Source: Halonotius sp046719765 (GTDB lineage Archaea; Halobacteriota; Halobacteria; Halobacteriales; Haloferacaceae). From it: a stretch of 64,000 bases of DNA. This document shows, in pieces, positions 34,045-42,017 of the stretch; within the stretch, counting starts at the first letter, position 1; every line of letters begins with the position of its first letter. The stretch is taken from assembly GCF_046719765.1 (NCBI RefSeq), contig NZ_JABEBY010000005.1:117551-181550 (forward strand). Direction: 5' to 3'. The position numbers were made by a program, and so were the translations under genes. Below the pieces are notes generated by a model, which searched no databases, was not told the origin of the DNA, and saw nothing but the letters and a program-made list of their open reading frames with translations.

Positions 34045-35578
34045 CCCGGCTCTGCTGTCCGGCGGCGGGCTGTCGACAGCGGCGACATCGGTCGAGTTGC
34101 TGGTCGTTGTGGGCTACCTGCTTGTCGCCCTCTTAGTCGGGCTCCTTGCCTACCGACTGACCGGTTCCGACGCCGAGGACTACTATCTGGCGAGCCGATC
34201 GCTCGGCACGCTCGTCTTGCTGTTTACGACGTTTGCGACGTTGCTGTCGGCGTTCACCTTCTTTGCGGGCCCCAACCTCGCCTACAGACAGGGCCCCGAG
34301 TGGATTCTGGTGATGGGAACGATGGATGGGATCCTCTTTGCGATCCTCTGGTATCTGATCGGCTACAAACAGTGGTTGATCGGCCAACAACACGGCTACG
34401 TCACGCTGCCGGAGATGCTTGGGGATCGCTTCGGCTCCACGTGGCTCCGCGGGCTGGTCGCGGGCGTGAGCCTCTTTTGGCTCTTTCCGTACGTGATGCT
34501 CCAACAGATGGGCGCCGGCGAGGCGTTGGTCGGCCTCACCGACGGCGCGGTGCCCTACTGGGGTGGGGCCGCGCTGATCACCGTCTTCATGATCCTCTAT
34601 GTCGGTCTGGCGGGGATGCGTGGGGTGGCGTGGACGGATACGATTCAGGGGCTGTTCATGCTGAGTGTAATTTGGATCGCTGTCGCGTGGGTGTTGTCGG
34701 CGATCGGCGGGCCCGCGGTCGCCGCCGCGGGACTGGAGGCGAACAACCCGACCTTCCTCGCGTTGGGGAGCAGCTTCTACACGCCCCAATATATCATCTC
34801 GACGGCCGTTGTCATCGCCTTCGGGGTGACGATGTTTCCGCAGATCAACCAGCGATTTTTTGTCGCCCAATCGGCAGCGGTGCTAAAGCGGTCGTTTACA
34901 CTGTGGCCGGTGTTGGTGCTGTTGCTGTTCGTCCCGGCGTTCCTGCTGGGGACGTGGGCGGCCGGCCTCGGGATTAGTGTGCCCGAGGATGTGAACGTGT
35001 TACCGGTGTTGCTTGGGGAGTACACCCCGGCGTGGTTCGCCGCGCTTGTGATCGCCGGCGCGATGGCAGCGATGATGTCGTCGTCGGACTCAATGCTGTT
35101 GTCGGGATCGTCGTACTTCACGCGGGATCTCTATCGGCCGTTTGTTGAGCCGAGCGTGACAGCCGACCGGGAGGCGTGGCTCGCCAGAGGCGGCGTCGTC
35201 GCCTTCGCAACCGCAACCTTCCTCGCCAGTCTCACCCGGCCGGGGACGCTGATCCAGGTCGGCAGCACCGCATTCGGCGGCTTTGCGCAGCTCGCGCTGC
35301 CGGTCATGGTCGCCCTCTACTGGGCGAACACAACACGAGTCGGGATGGTCGCCGGGGTCACCGGGAGCCAACTGCTGTATCTGAGTCACGTCTTCGTGCC
35401 GACGGTGCCGGTTGATGTCGGCGGAACCACTATCCCGCTGTTTGCGCGAACCTACGGCGGCTGGGATGTCGCCCTCGCCGGGATGGTGTTAGGAGCAGTG
35501 CTGACCATCGGTGTCTCCTGGCTGACCACAGCCGGCACCGACGAAGCCGCCGAGCGATTCGCTGTTGGCGCGGACTGA
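34037..35578 (+). CDS. Sodium:solute symporter (SSS family)
   Basis: A 513-residue membrane transporter with about 13 segments. Hallmarks include the N-terminal DYYLASRSLGTLVLLFTTFATLLSAF, the sodium-site region LAYRQGPEW, GMRGVAWTDTIQGLFML, FGVTMFPQINQRFFVAQSA and AAMMSSSDSMLLSGSSYFTRDLY. SSS proteins couple sodium to uptake of sugars, proline, carboxylates or pantothenate; the substrate is not readable here. The DUF3311 partner is typical of the subgroup that includes acetate/carboxylate-like permeases. The tail is acidic. Confidence 0.9.
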   Translation: MPNPALLSGGGLSTAATSVELLVVVGYLLVALLVGLLAYRLTGSDAEDYYLASRSLGTLVLLFTTFATLLSAFTFFAGPNLAYRQGPEWILVMGTMDGILFAILWYLIGYKQWLIGQQHGYVTLPEMLGDRFGSTWLRGLVAGVSLFWLFPYVMLQQMGAGEALVGLTDGAVPYWGGAALITVFMILYVGLAGMRGVAWTDTIQGLFMLSVIWIAVAWVLSAIGGPAVAAAGLEANNPTFLALGSSFYTPQYIISTAVVIAFGVTMFPQINQRFFVAQSAAVLKRSFTLWPVLVLLLFVPAFLLGTWAAGLGISVPEDVNVLPVLLGEYTPAWFAALVIAGAMAAMMSSSDSMLLSGSSYFTRDLYRPFVEPSVTADREAWLARGGVVAFATATFLASLTRPGTLIQVGSTAFGGFAQLALPVMVALYWANTTRVGMVAGVTGSQLLYLSHVFVPTVPVDVGGTTIPLFARTYGGWDVALAGMVLGAVLTIGVSWLTTAGTDEAAERFAVGAD

Positions 35579-35788
35579 TACGCAGTCCGCGGCGGCGACC
35601 TAGAGCAGAACGCTGACTATCGGCAGAACCAACGAAACACCCGATGTTTGTTTGTGCTAATATATTAGCTATTACCATCAGTATCAAATCTAAATAGCGC
35701 ATATAGTGAACAATCATTACTGTTTTCTCCCAAAAAGTTATTATCTACTGACGGCTTGTGTTAGCCGCAAGGGCAAAAGGATTGAAGT

Positions 35789-36238
35789 ATGAGTTCAGCA
35801 AACCTCCAGGGCTCCGGGCAGTCGACGGCGATGCCGACCCCCGGGCCACGCGATCCAGCCGGCGAGACCGCAACGATCCCCGAAACCATCCCCCAGACCG
35901 AACGGACGGTCTACCGGGACAGCGACACCGTCATTCGGATCCATCCGGCGGAGCCGAACGGTGACGTGCTGTGTGTCACACTGTATGTTCCACTCGATGA
36001 GGTGACAGCGTCGATGACGCCAGCCCACGCCTCAGCGTGGCGCGAGCAGTCCTTTGAGACGGCCGCAAACACGGCTGACGCGCTCCCAGAGGCGACATAC
36101 GAGCTGTACAAAGAGATCGTCACCGATCTCACCGAGCAGTTTGCCGTCTCGATCAGCGAACCGACGACCGGCTACGGCCGGTGTCACCGCCGCCACGACG
36201 GCCCAGGAATCGTCTCGTTCCGCACGCGACTGCGGTGA
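35789..36238 (+). CDS. Hypothetical acidic protein
   Basis: A 149-residue frame. The first 40 residues are Pro/Ser/Thr-rich; the rest has mixed strands and helices (YRDSDTVIRIHPAEPNGDV, LCVTLYVPLDEV) and ends with an Arg-rich tail. No domain is recognised. It follows an AT-rich 210-base gap after the symporter gene. Composition agrees with real haloarchaeal coding sequence. Confidence 0.6.
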   Translation: MSSANLQGSGQSTAMPTPGPRDPAGETATIPETIPQTERTVYRDSDTVIRIHPAEPNGDVLCVTLYVPLDEVTASMTPAHASAWREQSFETAANTADALPEATYELYKEIVTDLTEQFAVSISEPTTGYGRCHRRHDGPGIVSFRTRLR

Positions 36239-36370
36239 GGTCGTCGGACGGCGGGGATGTTTGGGCGGTATCCCCAGACTTATTTACGTATACGTCGCAC
36301 TCACGCTATGGTCTATCGGTGGCGGTCTCGGCAGGCTGCCTACACGGTGTGGGGAGCCCAGCGAGAACCA

Positions 36371-37141
36371 ATGGCCGAGGAGATCAAACAGCATCTCTTC
36401 GACCATCACCAGGATAATCTGTCCCATGAAGATCCGGGCGTGAGCTGGGAGTGTCCCTACTGTGATCGATCTGAGATCAGCTACGATGAGGAGGAGACGA
36501 TCCAGCATTTCAAGGATCACCTCTTCGAACACGAAGACCAGTTCATCGAGTCGGGCGTCCACGTCGCCGACGACATCGACCGGGCGGGCAACATCCTCGT
36601 GAAGGCACCCCAAGGCAGTCCGGGCATCAAAAACGCCCGAATCCACTTTCTCGCGCCGGGCGATATCATCATCCTCGTCACCACAGATCCGGCGGCCAGA
36701 CTCCGGTTGCTACGGGAGGAGCTCGGCAGTTGGCCGGCCCTCACAGTCGTCTTGACGACAAAGGACAACCCGGCTGAGGATATCGCCGGGCTTGATGTCT
36801 CCAACGTCCCCATCGAGATCGTGAAGCTCAGCAAGCAGCTCAGCCTCTCGAAACTCGGCAATACGATCTCACAGGTGCTCGACGAACACGGCCGCTCGGA
36901 GGGCCGGATCACCGTCGAGTTCGACATCCTCTCGGAGATTATCGACAAGTTCGGCGAGAAGCCGGCCTTCAAATTCCTCCAAATCCTGACCAACCAGTTC
37001 AAAACGGTCGGCGCGATCGCCTACTACCCGCTTGATCCCGATCCCCACTCACAGTCGACACTGAGCCTGTTGAACGACTCCTTCGATCTTGTGATCCGGG
37101 CGACCGAGACCAACTTTATTGCTGACAAGGACAACCGGTAG
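36371..37141 (+). CDS. C2H2-like zinc finger plus RecA/KaiC-like domain without Walker A
   Basis: A 256-residue protein. Residues 20-60 hold a zinc-finger-like motif, WECPYCDRSEI then HFKDHLFEHEDQF. From about residue 75 a RAD55-like fold follows (HFLAPGDIIILVTTDPAAR), but the GxxxxGK loop seen in the ATPase at 10426 is absent. Strands LTVVLTTKDN, GRITVEFDIL and AIAYYPLDPD continue the fold. The likely start is ATG 36371 (MAEEIKQHLFDHH); the frame is open upstream. It may be a nucleic-acid-binding or signalling adaptor; function unknown. Confidence 0.6.
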   Translation: MAEEIKQHLFDHHQDNLSHEDPGVSWECPYCDRSEISYDEEETIQHFKDHLFEHEDQFIESGVHVADDIDRAGNILVKAPQGSPGIKNARIHFLAPGDIIILVTTDPAARLRLLREELGSWPALTVVLTTKDNPAEDIAGLDVSNVPIEIVKLSKQLSLSKLGNTISQVLDEHGRSEGRITVEFDILSEIIDKFGEKPAFKFLQILTNQFKTVGAIAYYPLDPDPHSQSTLSLLNDSFDLVIRATETNFIADKDNR

Positions 37142-37195
37142 CGGCGGCTGGCGGGCCGCACACAGATTGATTTCACTGGAACCCGTTAGCGGGGT

Positions 37196-38593
37196 ATGCA
37201 CCTCTTTTGGCACCGCCGGGATCTCCGGGTTCCGGACAACCGCGGGCTGGCGGCGGCGACAGCCGACGACACGACGCTGCCGGTGTATGTCGTCGACGAC
37301 GACATCTTTGAGCGACTCGGTCGCCGACAGCGGGCGTTCATGATCGATGGGGTTCGCGCGCTCAACGCCCGCTACCGCGAGCTCGGAAGCGACCTCCTTA
37401 TCAGAGAGGGCTCGCCGGCCGAGGAGCTCGCCGCGGTTGCCGACGCGTACGACGCCGATACCGTCTACTACAACCACCACTACCGGCCAGCACGGCGACA
37501 CCGCCAACAACAGGTCGACGAAGGGCTGTCAACGCGGTGTTCGATCGATCTCACGCTCGTCGATCCCGCTGATCTTGCACCGTCGTATCCGAACCACAGC
37601 CAGTTCCACAACGACTGGCAAGCCGAGCCAAAGCCGACGCCGGCAACGGTACAGACGGACGCGCTGGCCGCCGTCGACGACGCGAACGGTGTCGACGACA
37701 CCACACTCACGCCGATCGAAACCGACATCGATCGGCCGCCAGCCGGCTACGCCGCCGCCCGGGATCGCTACGATGCGTTTCTGGCCGACGGGATCGAGAC
37801 GTACAATGAGACACGCGACGACATGCAGGCCGCCGTCGAGCGACCGGTTGGGTCGGTCTCGCGGCTCTCACCGTATCTCGCCGCCGGCATGATCGGAATC
37901 CGTGAGGTGTGGGCCGACGCGACCGAACGATACGACGCCGCCGATAAGAACACCTCCGACGGGGCGGCCGCACGAAACATCGAGAAGTACCGGTATGAAC
38001 TCTCCTGGCGGGAGCAAAACTACCACCTGCTACACTACAACCCGACGCTGCTGACCGAGAACTACAAATCCCTCCCAAACCGGATCGCCTGGGAGAACGA
38101 TCCCGACGAGATCGCCGCCTGGAAGGCCGGCGAGACGGGCTACCCGCTGGTCGACGCCGGGATGCGACAGCTGAATCAGGAGGGGTATATCCACAACCGG
38201 CCCCGACAGAACGTCGCCTCGTTTTGTACCAAACACCTGCTGATCGAGTGGCGGATCGGCGCGCGGTATTTCGCCGAACAGCTTCTCGATCACGACCCCG
38301 CAAACAACTACGCCAACTGGCAGTGGATCGCCTCGACCGGCACCGACAGCGTCGACGTGCGGATCTTCGATCCGGTGGCCCAACTCTCGAAGTACGACGC
38401 CAACGCCGACTACGTCACCGAGTACGTCCCCGAGCTTCGGGGCGTCGAGCCAGCGAAGATCGTCGAGTGGCCGACGCTGTCGGCGGCAACGCGGGAGCGG
38501 CTGGCCCCCGATTATCCGGAACCGATCGTCGACCGGGACGAGGCCTACGAGCGCGCCCAGCGGGTCTTCGAGACGGCACTCGGCAAGCGATAG
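37196..38593 (+). CDS. phr: Deoxyribodipyrimidine photolyase
   Basis: A 465-residue light-driven DNA repair enzyme that splits UV-induced cyclobutane dimers using FAD. The N-terminal antenna domain starts HLFWHRRDLRVPDNRGL. The FAD domain contains GSVSRLSPYLAAGMIGIRE, ELSWREQNYHLLHYNP, GYPLVDAGMRQLNQEGYIHNR and NYANWQWIASTGTDSVD, the most conserved photolyase/cryptochrome segment. Length and motifs fit class I CPD photolyase. Useful for a sunlit hypersaline habitat. ATG at 37196. Confidence 0.95.
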   Translation: MHLFWHRRDLRVPDNRGLAAATADDTTLPVYVVDDDIFERLGRRQRAFMIDGVRALNARYRELGSDLLIREGSPAEELAAVADAYDADTVYYNHHYRPARRHRQQQVDEGLSTRCSIDLTLVDPADLAPSYPNHSQFHNDWQAEPKPTPATVQTDALAAVDDANGVDDTTLTPIETDIDRPPAGYAAARDRYDAFLADGIETYNETRDDMQAAVERPVGSVSRLSPYLAAGMIGIREVWADATERYDAADKNTSDGAAARNIEKYRYELSWREQNYHLLHYNPTLLTENYKSLPNRIAWENDPDEIAAWKAGETGYPLVDAGMRQLNQEGYIHNRPRQNVASFCTKHLLIEWRIGARYFAEQLLDHDPANNYANWQWIASTGTDSVDVRIFDPVAQLSKYDANADYVTEYVPELRGVEPAKIVEWPTLSAATRERLAPDYPEPIVDRDEAYERAQRVFETALGKR

Positions 38594-38611
38594 GAACGCC
38601 GCTTGGACAAA

Positions 38612-39367
38612 TCAGGCCGGGCCGAGGACTGGTCGGGCCAGCCGCCGAAGCAGGCTGGCGAGTCCACCGACGGCCAGTCGACCGACGCCGGTGACGCCGA
38701 GTTGACGCCTGTCGAGGGTGTACCGGGGTGGCTCATCAGCGGTCACCGCCGTCTCGTTAGCGGCTGGATCGGCTGGCGAGTCGGCGGCTGAATCGGCTGG
38801 CGGGTCGTCGACACGGACGATCGGCCCGTTCTCGCCCGTAAGTTCGATCGCCGCCCGAACCTGCGGCTCGGTAAGCTCGGAGGCGGCAGCGATCTCAGGA
38901 ACCGTCTTCGGGCCGGCTTCGAGCGTGTCGGCGATGCGGTTGAGACGCAGCATCCGAAGCAGGAACACGCCGGGAGCGAGATCGTCAACCCGATCGGTGT
39001 CAGTATCGGCGGTGTCGGAGGCGAAGTCGACACGGGCGTCCAACAGCAGCCAGAGCCCCCCGAGGATAGCCGCAACCGGGGCCCACAGCGTCCGCAGCAG
39101 CGGTGGCTGCCGCAGTTCGGCAACGAGCCACGCGAGGCTGACGGCGAGCAGCACCGCGGCCAGCCCGACAGTCACCCAGCGATCGTCGACACCGGGCGTA
39201 TCGATGAGGAACTGCCGGCTTTCAACCACGAGAAACGCGGTGGCGAGCCCGGCGACGAGCGCGACGTTGCCGGTAACGGCGACAACGCCGCCGGCCGCAA
39301 GGAGATACACCAGGAGGGTTCGGGCTGAGATGCGGTCTCTGAGGCGGGCAACAGCGGTGGAGGGCAT
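38612..39367 (-). CDS. Membrane protein with C-terminal winged-helix-like region
   Basis: A 251-residue protein with four hydrophobic segments in the first half (RTLLVYLLAAGGVVAVTG, VTVGLAAVLLAVSLAWLV, LWAPVAAILGGLWLLLD). The soluble part has a helix-turn-helix-like RIADTLEAGPKTVPEIAAASELTEP after residue 140, then a repetitive Ala/Asp/Ser linker and a basic tail. No named family. It may be a membrane-anchored regulator, which is only a guess from the layout. Confidence 0.6.
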   Translation of the reverse strand: MPSTAVARLRDRISARTLLVYLLAAGGVVAVTGNVALVAGLATAFLVVESRQFLIDTPGVDDRWVTVGLAAVLLAVSLAWLVAELRQPPLLRTLWAPVAAILGGLWLLLDARVDFASDTADTDTDRVDDLAPGVFLLRMLRLNRIADTLEAGPKTVPEIAAASELTEPQVRAAIELTGENGPIVRVDDPPADSAADSPADPAANETAVTADEPPRYTLDRRQLGVTGVGRLAVGGLASLLRRLARPVLGPA

Positions 39368-39403
39368 ACAGAGGGCTGTTGGTCGTGTCGAATAAATATC
39401 CTG

Positions 39404-39877
39404 TCAGTCCGACCCGTTGGCCTGTCGTTTGCGTTTGATCCGGCGGTGCATCGCCCGCTCGACGATCGTGCCGTCGCCGATCTCGTCGTCCGGATACGGG
39501 TAGGTGCGGTCGCAGGCGTCACACACCCAGACGTGTTTGCTCAGTACGATCCACTTGGCAACGGTTTGGATCCGGAGTGCATGCTCGTCGTGCGGACAGT
39601 AGGGGCCGTGAACGTAGGTGTAGGCCGTGTCGTTGGCGCTGTACTCCGAGGCGCGCCACTTGCCGTACTCCCCCTTCCAGAGCACGTCGAAATACTCCAG
39701 TTCGGCGCTCGTGTACACCGTTTCGGGTCTGTTTTTCCCGCTGAACTCGTGTGGGTCGACCGTCTCGCTTTCTGCATGCTCTCGGGCGGATCGATACTGG
39801 GAGACAGCAAACCCAAACAACCCCAGGTAGACAAGCACTGACACCGTCAGCGAGACGGCGATTACGGCCAGGAGCAT
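39404..39877 (-). CDS. Membrane-anchored zinc-ribbon protein
   Basis: A 157-residue protein with one N-terminal transmembrane segment (LLAVIAVSLTVSVLVYLGLFGF) and a soluble domain with a CPHDEH site followed by WVCDACDRTYPYPDDE, together a likely zinc site. The C-terminal AMHRRIKRKRQANGSD is basic, unusual for a haloarchaeal protein. It is encoded next to the membrane protein at 38612 with a 36-base gap, perhaps as an operon. Function unknown. Confidence 0.6.
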   Translation of the reverse strand: MLLAVIAVSLTVSVLVYLGLFGFAVSQYRSAREHAESETVDPHEFSGKNRPETVYTSAELEYFDVLWKGEYGKWRASEYSANDTAYTYVHGPYCPHDEHALRIQTVAKWIVLSKHVWVCDACDRTYPYPDDEIGDGTIVERAMHRRIKRKRQANGSD

Positions 39878-40006
39878 CCTAATCCCGGTGTGTGCCGCCA
39901 GGGTGTCAGTACACGATACATAGCTGTGTATTGCTAGGTAGTGAGCAAAAATGCTCTGTTCGAGCGGGGATCAGTGCTCGACGGTAGTGAACAGTCAGGA
40001 ACACTG

Positions 40007-40070
40007 GGGCCGGCACGAATGTGAATCGCAGTCGTCTCCGCTGGTAACTCCCTGATTCACATTCGGCGTC
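40007..40070 (+). repeat. tRNA-Pro 3'-end repeat with hairpin, copy 1
   Basis: The first 21 bases reproduce the reverse complement of the 3' end of the tRNA-Pro at 41040-41112 (acceptor GGGCCGG and the T-arm) with one substitution. The 64 bases match copy 2 at 40893-40956 at 56 positions. Inside is a perfect inverted repeat, CGAATGTGAATC (40016-40027) with GATTCACATTCG (40054-40065). Confidence 0.75.
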
Positions 40071-40140
40071 TTTGATTCATCTGTGGAGGGCTAACCGCAC
40101 CCAAAATACTATGATGATTCTTGACTTACTTTGACATACA

Positions 40141-40500
40141 ATGCCAGTTGAGTTCAACGAATACGAGCAATCAAACAACAGCGATGAGTTTGATTGGACG
40201 CTTCGGGAAGGATCGAATGCACACAAGATCCTAGCATTCCTCTCCGAGTATCCTGAGCAGGGATTCACACCAAAGGAGATCCACGACGCAACAGGTGTCA
40301 CCCGCGGGTCAGTCGGCAAGACGCTGCAACGGCTCAAAGACCGACAGCTGGTTCGGCACGCCGAGCCCTACTGGGCTATCGGTGACGATGATCGCGTCGG
40401 CACCTATCTCGGGATGGTTTCCTCGCTTGAGGCCGTCGTCGAGCGTGAGGGAACTGAATCGTATGAGGAGTGGCGAAACGCCGCTGAAACAGCTGAATAG
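40141..40500 (+). CDS. Winged-helix/MarR-like DNA-binding protein
   Basis: A 119-residue protein with a clear wHTH: NAHKILAFLSEYPEQGFTPKEI, then HDATGVTRGSVGKTLQRLKDRQLV. The C-terminal helix VSSLEAVVEREGTESYEEW probably contacts a partner. It precedes the PemK-like gene by six bases and presumably acts as its antitoxin or repressor. Both genes lie between tRNA-Pro 3'-end repeats. An AT-rich box (AAAATACTA, around 40104) is upstream. Confidence 0.75.
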   Translation: MPVEFNEYEQSNNSDEFDWTLREGSNAHKILAFLSEYPEQGFTPKEIHDATGVTRGSVGKTLQRLKDRQLVRHAEPYWAIGDDDRVGTYLGMVSSLEAVVEREGTESYEEWRNAAETAE

Positions 40501-40506
40501 CGATCC

Positions 40507-40842
40507 ATGGAAGCATATGCGCGCGGCGACGTTGTCTGGCATCCGGCACCCTTCCGCGATGGCGGCCGCCCGTATATCATCCTAAGTGACGAACAACACC
40601 CGTTCTACGGTGAGGAGTACATGGTCGCTGGTGTGACAACGACAGGGCGAGATCGAGCCATCGAACTCACGCCGGAGAGGTGGGCAGAGGGCGGCGCGCC
40701 GAAGCGGAGTTGGGCGTCGCCGTGGTATATTCTCACCCTCAAACACGCGACGATCACTGATCGGCTCGGGCAGCTCACGCCGGCTGCTACTGATCGAATC
40801 GCTCAGGAGATTACCCAGCTCATCGGTGTCAGCTCTCGATAG
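40507..40842 (+). CDS. PemK/MazF-like toxin-fold protein
   Basis: A 111-residue protein beginning EAYARGDVVWHPAPFRDGGRPYIILSD, the SH3-like barrel start of the PemK/MazF family (endoribonuclease toxins), continuing MVAGVTTTGRD and SPWYILTLKHATITDRLGQL. Family members cleave mRNA. Toxicity here is inferred from fold. It is co-directional with the winged-helix gene, not with a canonical MazE-type antitoxin. Confidence 0.8.
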   Translation: MEAYARGDVVWHPAPFRDGGRPYIILSDEQHPFYGEEYMVAGVTTTGRDRAIELTPERWAEGGAPKRSWASPWYILTLKHATITDRLGQLTPAATDRIAQEITQLIGVSSR

Positions 40843-40892
40843 CTACGTTCTCCAGTGCTGGCCTCCGAATCGTGGTATGGTCGGGAGCACTA

Positions 40893-40956
40893 GGGCCGGC
40901 ACGAATTTGAATCACGGTCGTTCCCGCTGGTCACTCCCTGATTCAAATTCGGCGTG
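40893..40956 (+). repeat. tRNA-Pro 3'-end repeat with hairpin, copy 2
   Basis: Same unit as copy 1 at 886 bases distance. The first 21 bases are identical to the tRNA 3' end (compare 41041-41061). The inverted repeat reads CGAATTTGAATCA (40902-40914) and TGATTCAAATTCG (40939-40951). Relative to copy 1, the T/G difference in the left arm is matched by A/C in the right. Confidence 0.75.
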
Positions 40957-40965
40957 TTCCAGACA

Positions 40966-41033
40966 CCCACCGTTCGTGATGCCTCGCTCGTGGCACTGCG
41001 TGCCACAGTCGCTCGGCGGTAGTGAACGGTGGG
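40966..41033. repeat. Nested inverted repeat between copy 2 and tRNA-Pro
   Basis: An outer stem pairs ACCCACCGTTC near 40966 with GAACGGTGGGT ending about 41033. An inner hairpin pairs GTGGCA with TGCCAC around CTGCG. The stretch GCTCGGCGGTAGTGAAC resembles GCTCGACGGTAGTGAAC just before copy 1 (39976-39992), so the flank is repeated too. Confidence 0.55.
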
Positions 41034-41039
41034 TAGAAA

Positions 41040-41112
41040 TGGGCCGGCACGAATTTGAATCGTGGTTACGGCCACCCGAAGGCCGAAGGATACCAAGCTA
41101 CCCCACCGGCCC
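41040..41112 (-). tRNA. tRNA-Pro (anticodon CGG)
   Basis: A 73-nt tRNA folds without an intron. Acceptor GGGCCGG pairs with CCGGCCC, discriminator A at 41040. The D-arm has A14, G18-G19 and A21. The anticodon stem CGGCC/GGCCG encloses loop TTCGGGT with anticodon CGG at 41076-41078 and G37, as expected for proline. The T-arm stem CACGA/TCGTG encloses TTCAAAT. CCA is not encoded. A TTAAAT box upstream (about 41140) fits an archaeal tRNA promoter. Its 3' end is duplicated twice downstream. Confidence 0.95.
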
Positions 41113-41161
41113 GCACTCATCGCCACGCCGCGGCCGAATTTAACGGTTGTGATCGACTGGC

Positions 41162-41755
41162 TCAGTACTCCGAATAGCCGGCGGTATCCAGCCAGTTGTG
41201 GGCAACCGTGATCGTCTGATCGGCGTGCAATGTTTCGGGGCCAACCCGAAGTCGCTGGTCGGCCTGCTCGGCCAGCAGTTCGGCCTCACGATCGGTGAAA
41301 TCGTTGTGATCCGAGAGCACGAAGATGGGATCGTTCGGCACCGACGCCTCCGGCAGCGGCGTCCCCTCGGCGTGCAGTTGGACGACCGTCCCCTCGCTGG
41401 CAACGTCGTCAAGCGTCGCCTCGAAGCCGAGGCGGTAGAGTTCCATCCCCGGCGACACCGCGGCGGGCATGTGGCCGATGGCATCATCGCGCTGGGCGAG
41501 GGCATCCCGGATCCGGGCGGCGATCGTTCGCTCGTCGGGGTAGAGCCGGCGGAGCGTGTCGCTGTCGAACCGGAGGGTGTACTCGTCGCCAACGACGAGG
41601 TGAATCCGGACGTGCTCGCGGATGCCATGGGAGAGAAACACCGCCGCGCCGACACACCGACACAGGATATCGAGGCGGCCGGCTCCCGAAAGGTCGTCCA
41701 GCGAGAAGTCGGCCGTCGTCGGGGCGTCGTGACCAAGCACGATGAACTGACGCAT
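41162..41755 (-). CDS. trmY: tRNA (pseudouridine-54 N1)-methyltransferase
   Basis: A 197-residue SPOUT methyltransferase that converts pseudouridine 54 of tRNA to N1-methylpseudouridine. It starts MRQFIVLGHDAPTTADFSLDDL and has IHLVVGDEYTLRFDSDTL, PIFVLSDHNDFTDREAELL (the trefoil-knot SAM-binding region) and QTITVAHNWLDTAG at the end. ATG at 41755. The substrate uridine-54 modification is made by Pus10, encoded at 45632. It lies 49 bases upstream of the tRNA-Pro gene on the same strand. Confidence 0.92.
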   Translation of the reverse strand: MRQFIVLGHDAPTTADFSLDDLSGAGRLDILCRCVGAAVFLSHGIREHVRIHLVVGDEYTLRFDSDTLRRLYPDERTIAARIRDALAQRDDAIGHMPAAVSPGMELYRLGFEATLDDVASEGTVVQLHAEGTPLPEASVPNDPIFVLSDHNDFTDREAELLAEQADQRLRVGPETLHADQTITVAHNWLDTAGYSEY

Positions 41756-41986
41756 ACCGGGGTGTCGACAGCAAGGGGTTTAGTGGCAGCTACTTGGATC
41801 GATCACGAACGGCTGAAACCGAGAGGCGAAGCGACAATCGAAGCCACCGATCGAGAGAGTTGGCAACATGTCTCATTGTAGTCGCCGAAATCAAATGCAC
41901 ACCGATTGTTGCTCGTGAAAGATCAGATACATACAGAGACAACCCAGAGGAGTCCTCGGTATCAAAGTTTGACGCTAGTAACGTAA

Positions 41987-41994
41987 GTTAAATT
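41987..41994 (+). promoter_or_regulatory. TATA-like box of the hemAT gene
   Basis: GTTAAATT is centred 27 bases before the ATG at 42018, in an AT-rich stretch. This is the spacing expected for a leaderless haloarchaeal transcript. It supports the chosen start over longer in-frame extensions. Confidence 0.6.
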
Positions 41995-42017
41995 GATTGC
42001 GCTCAAAGATTACTTGT

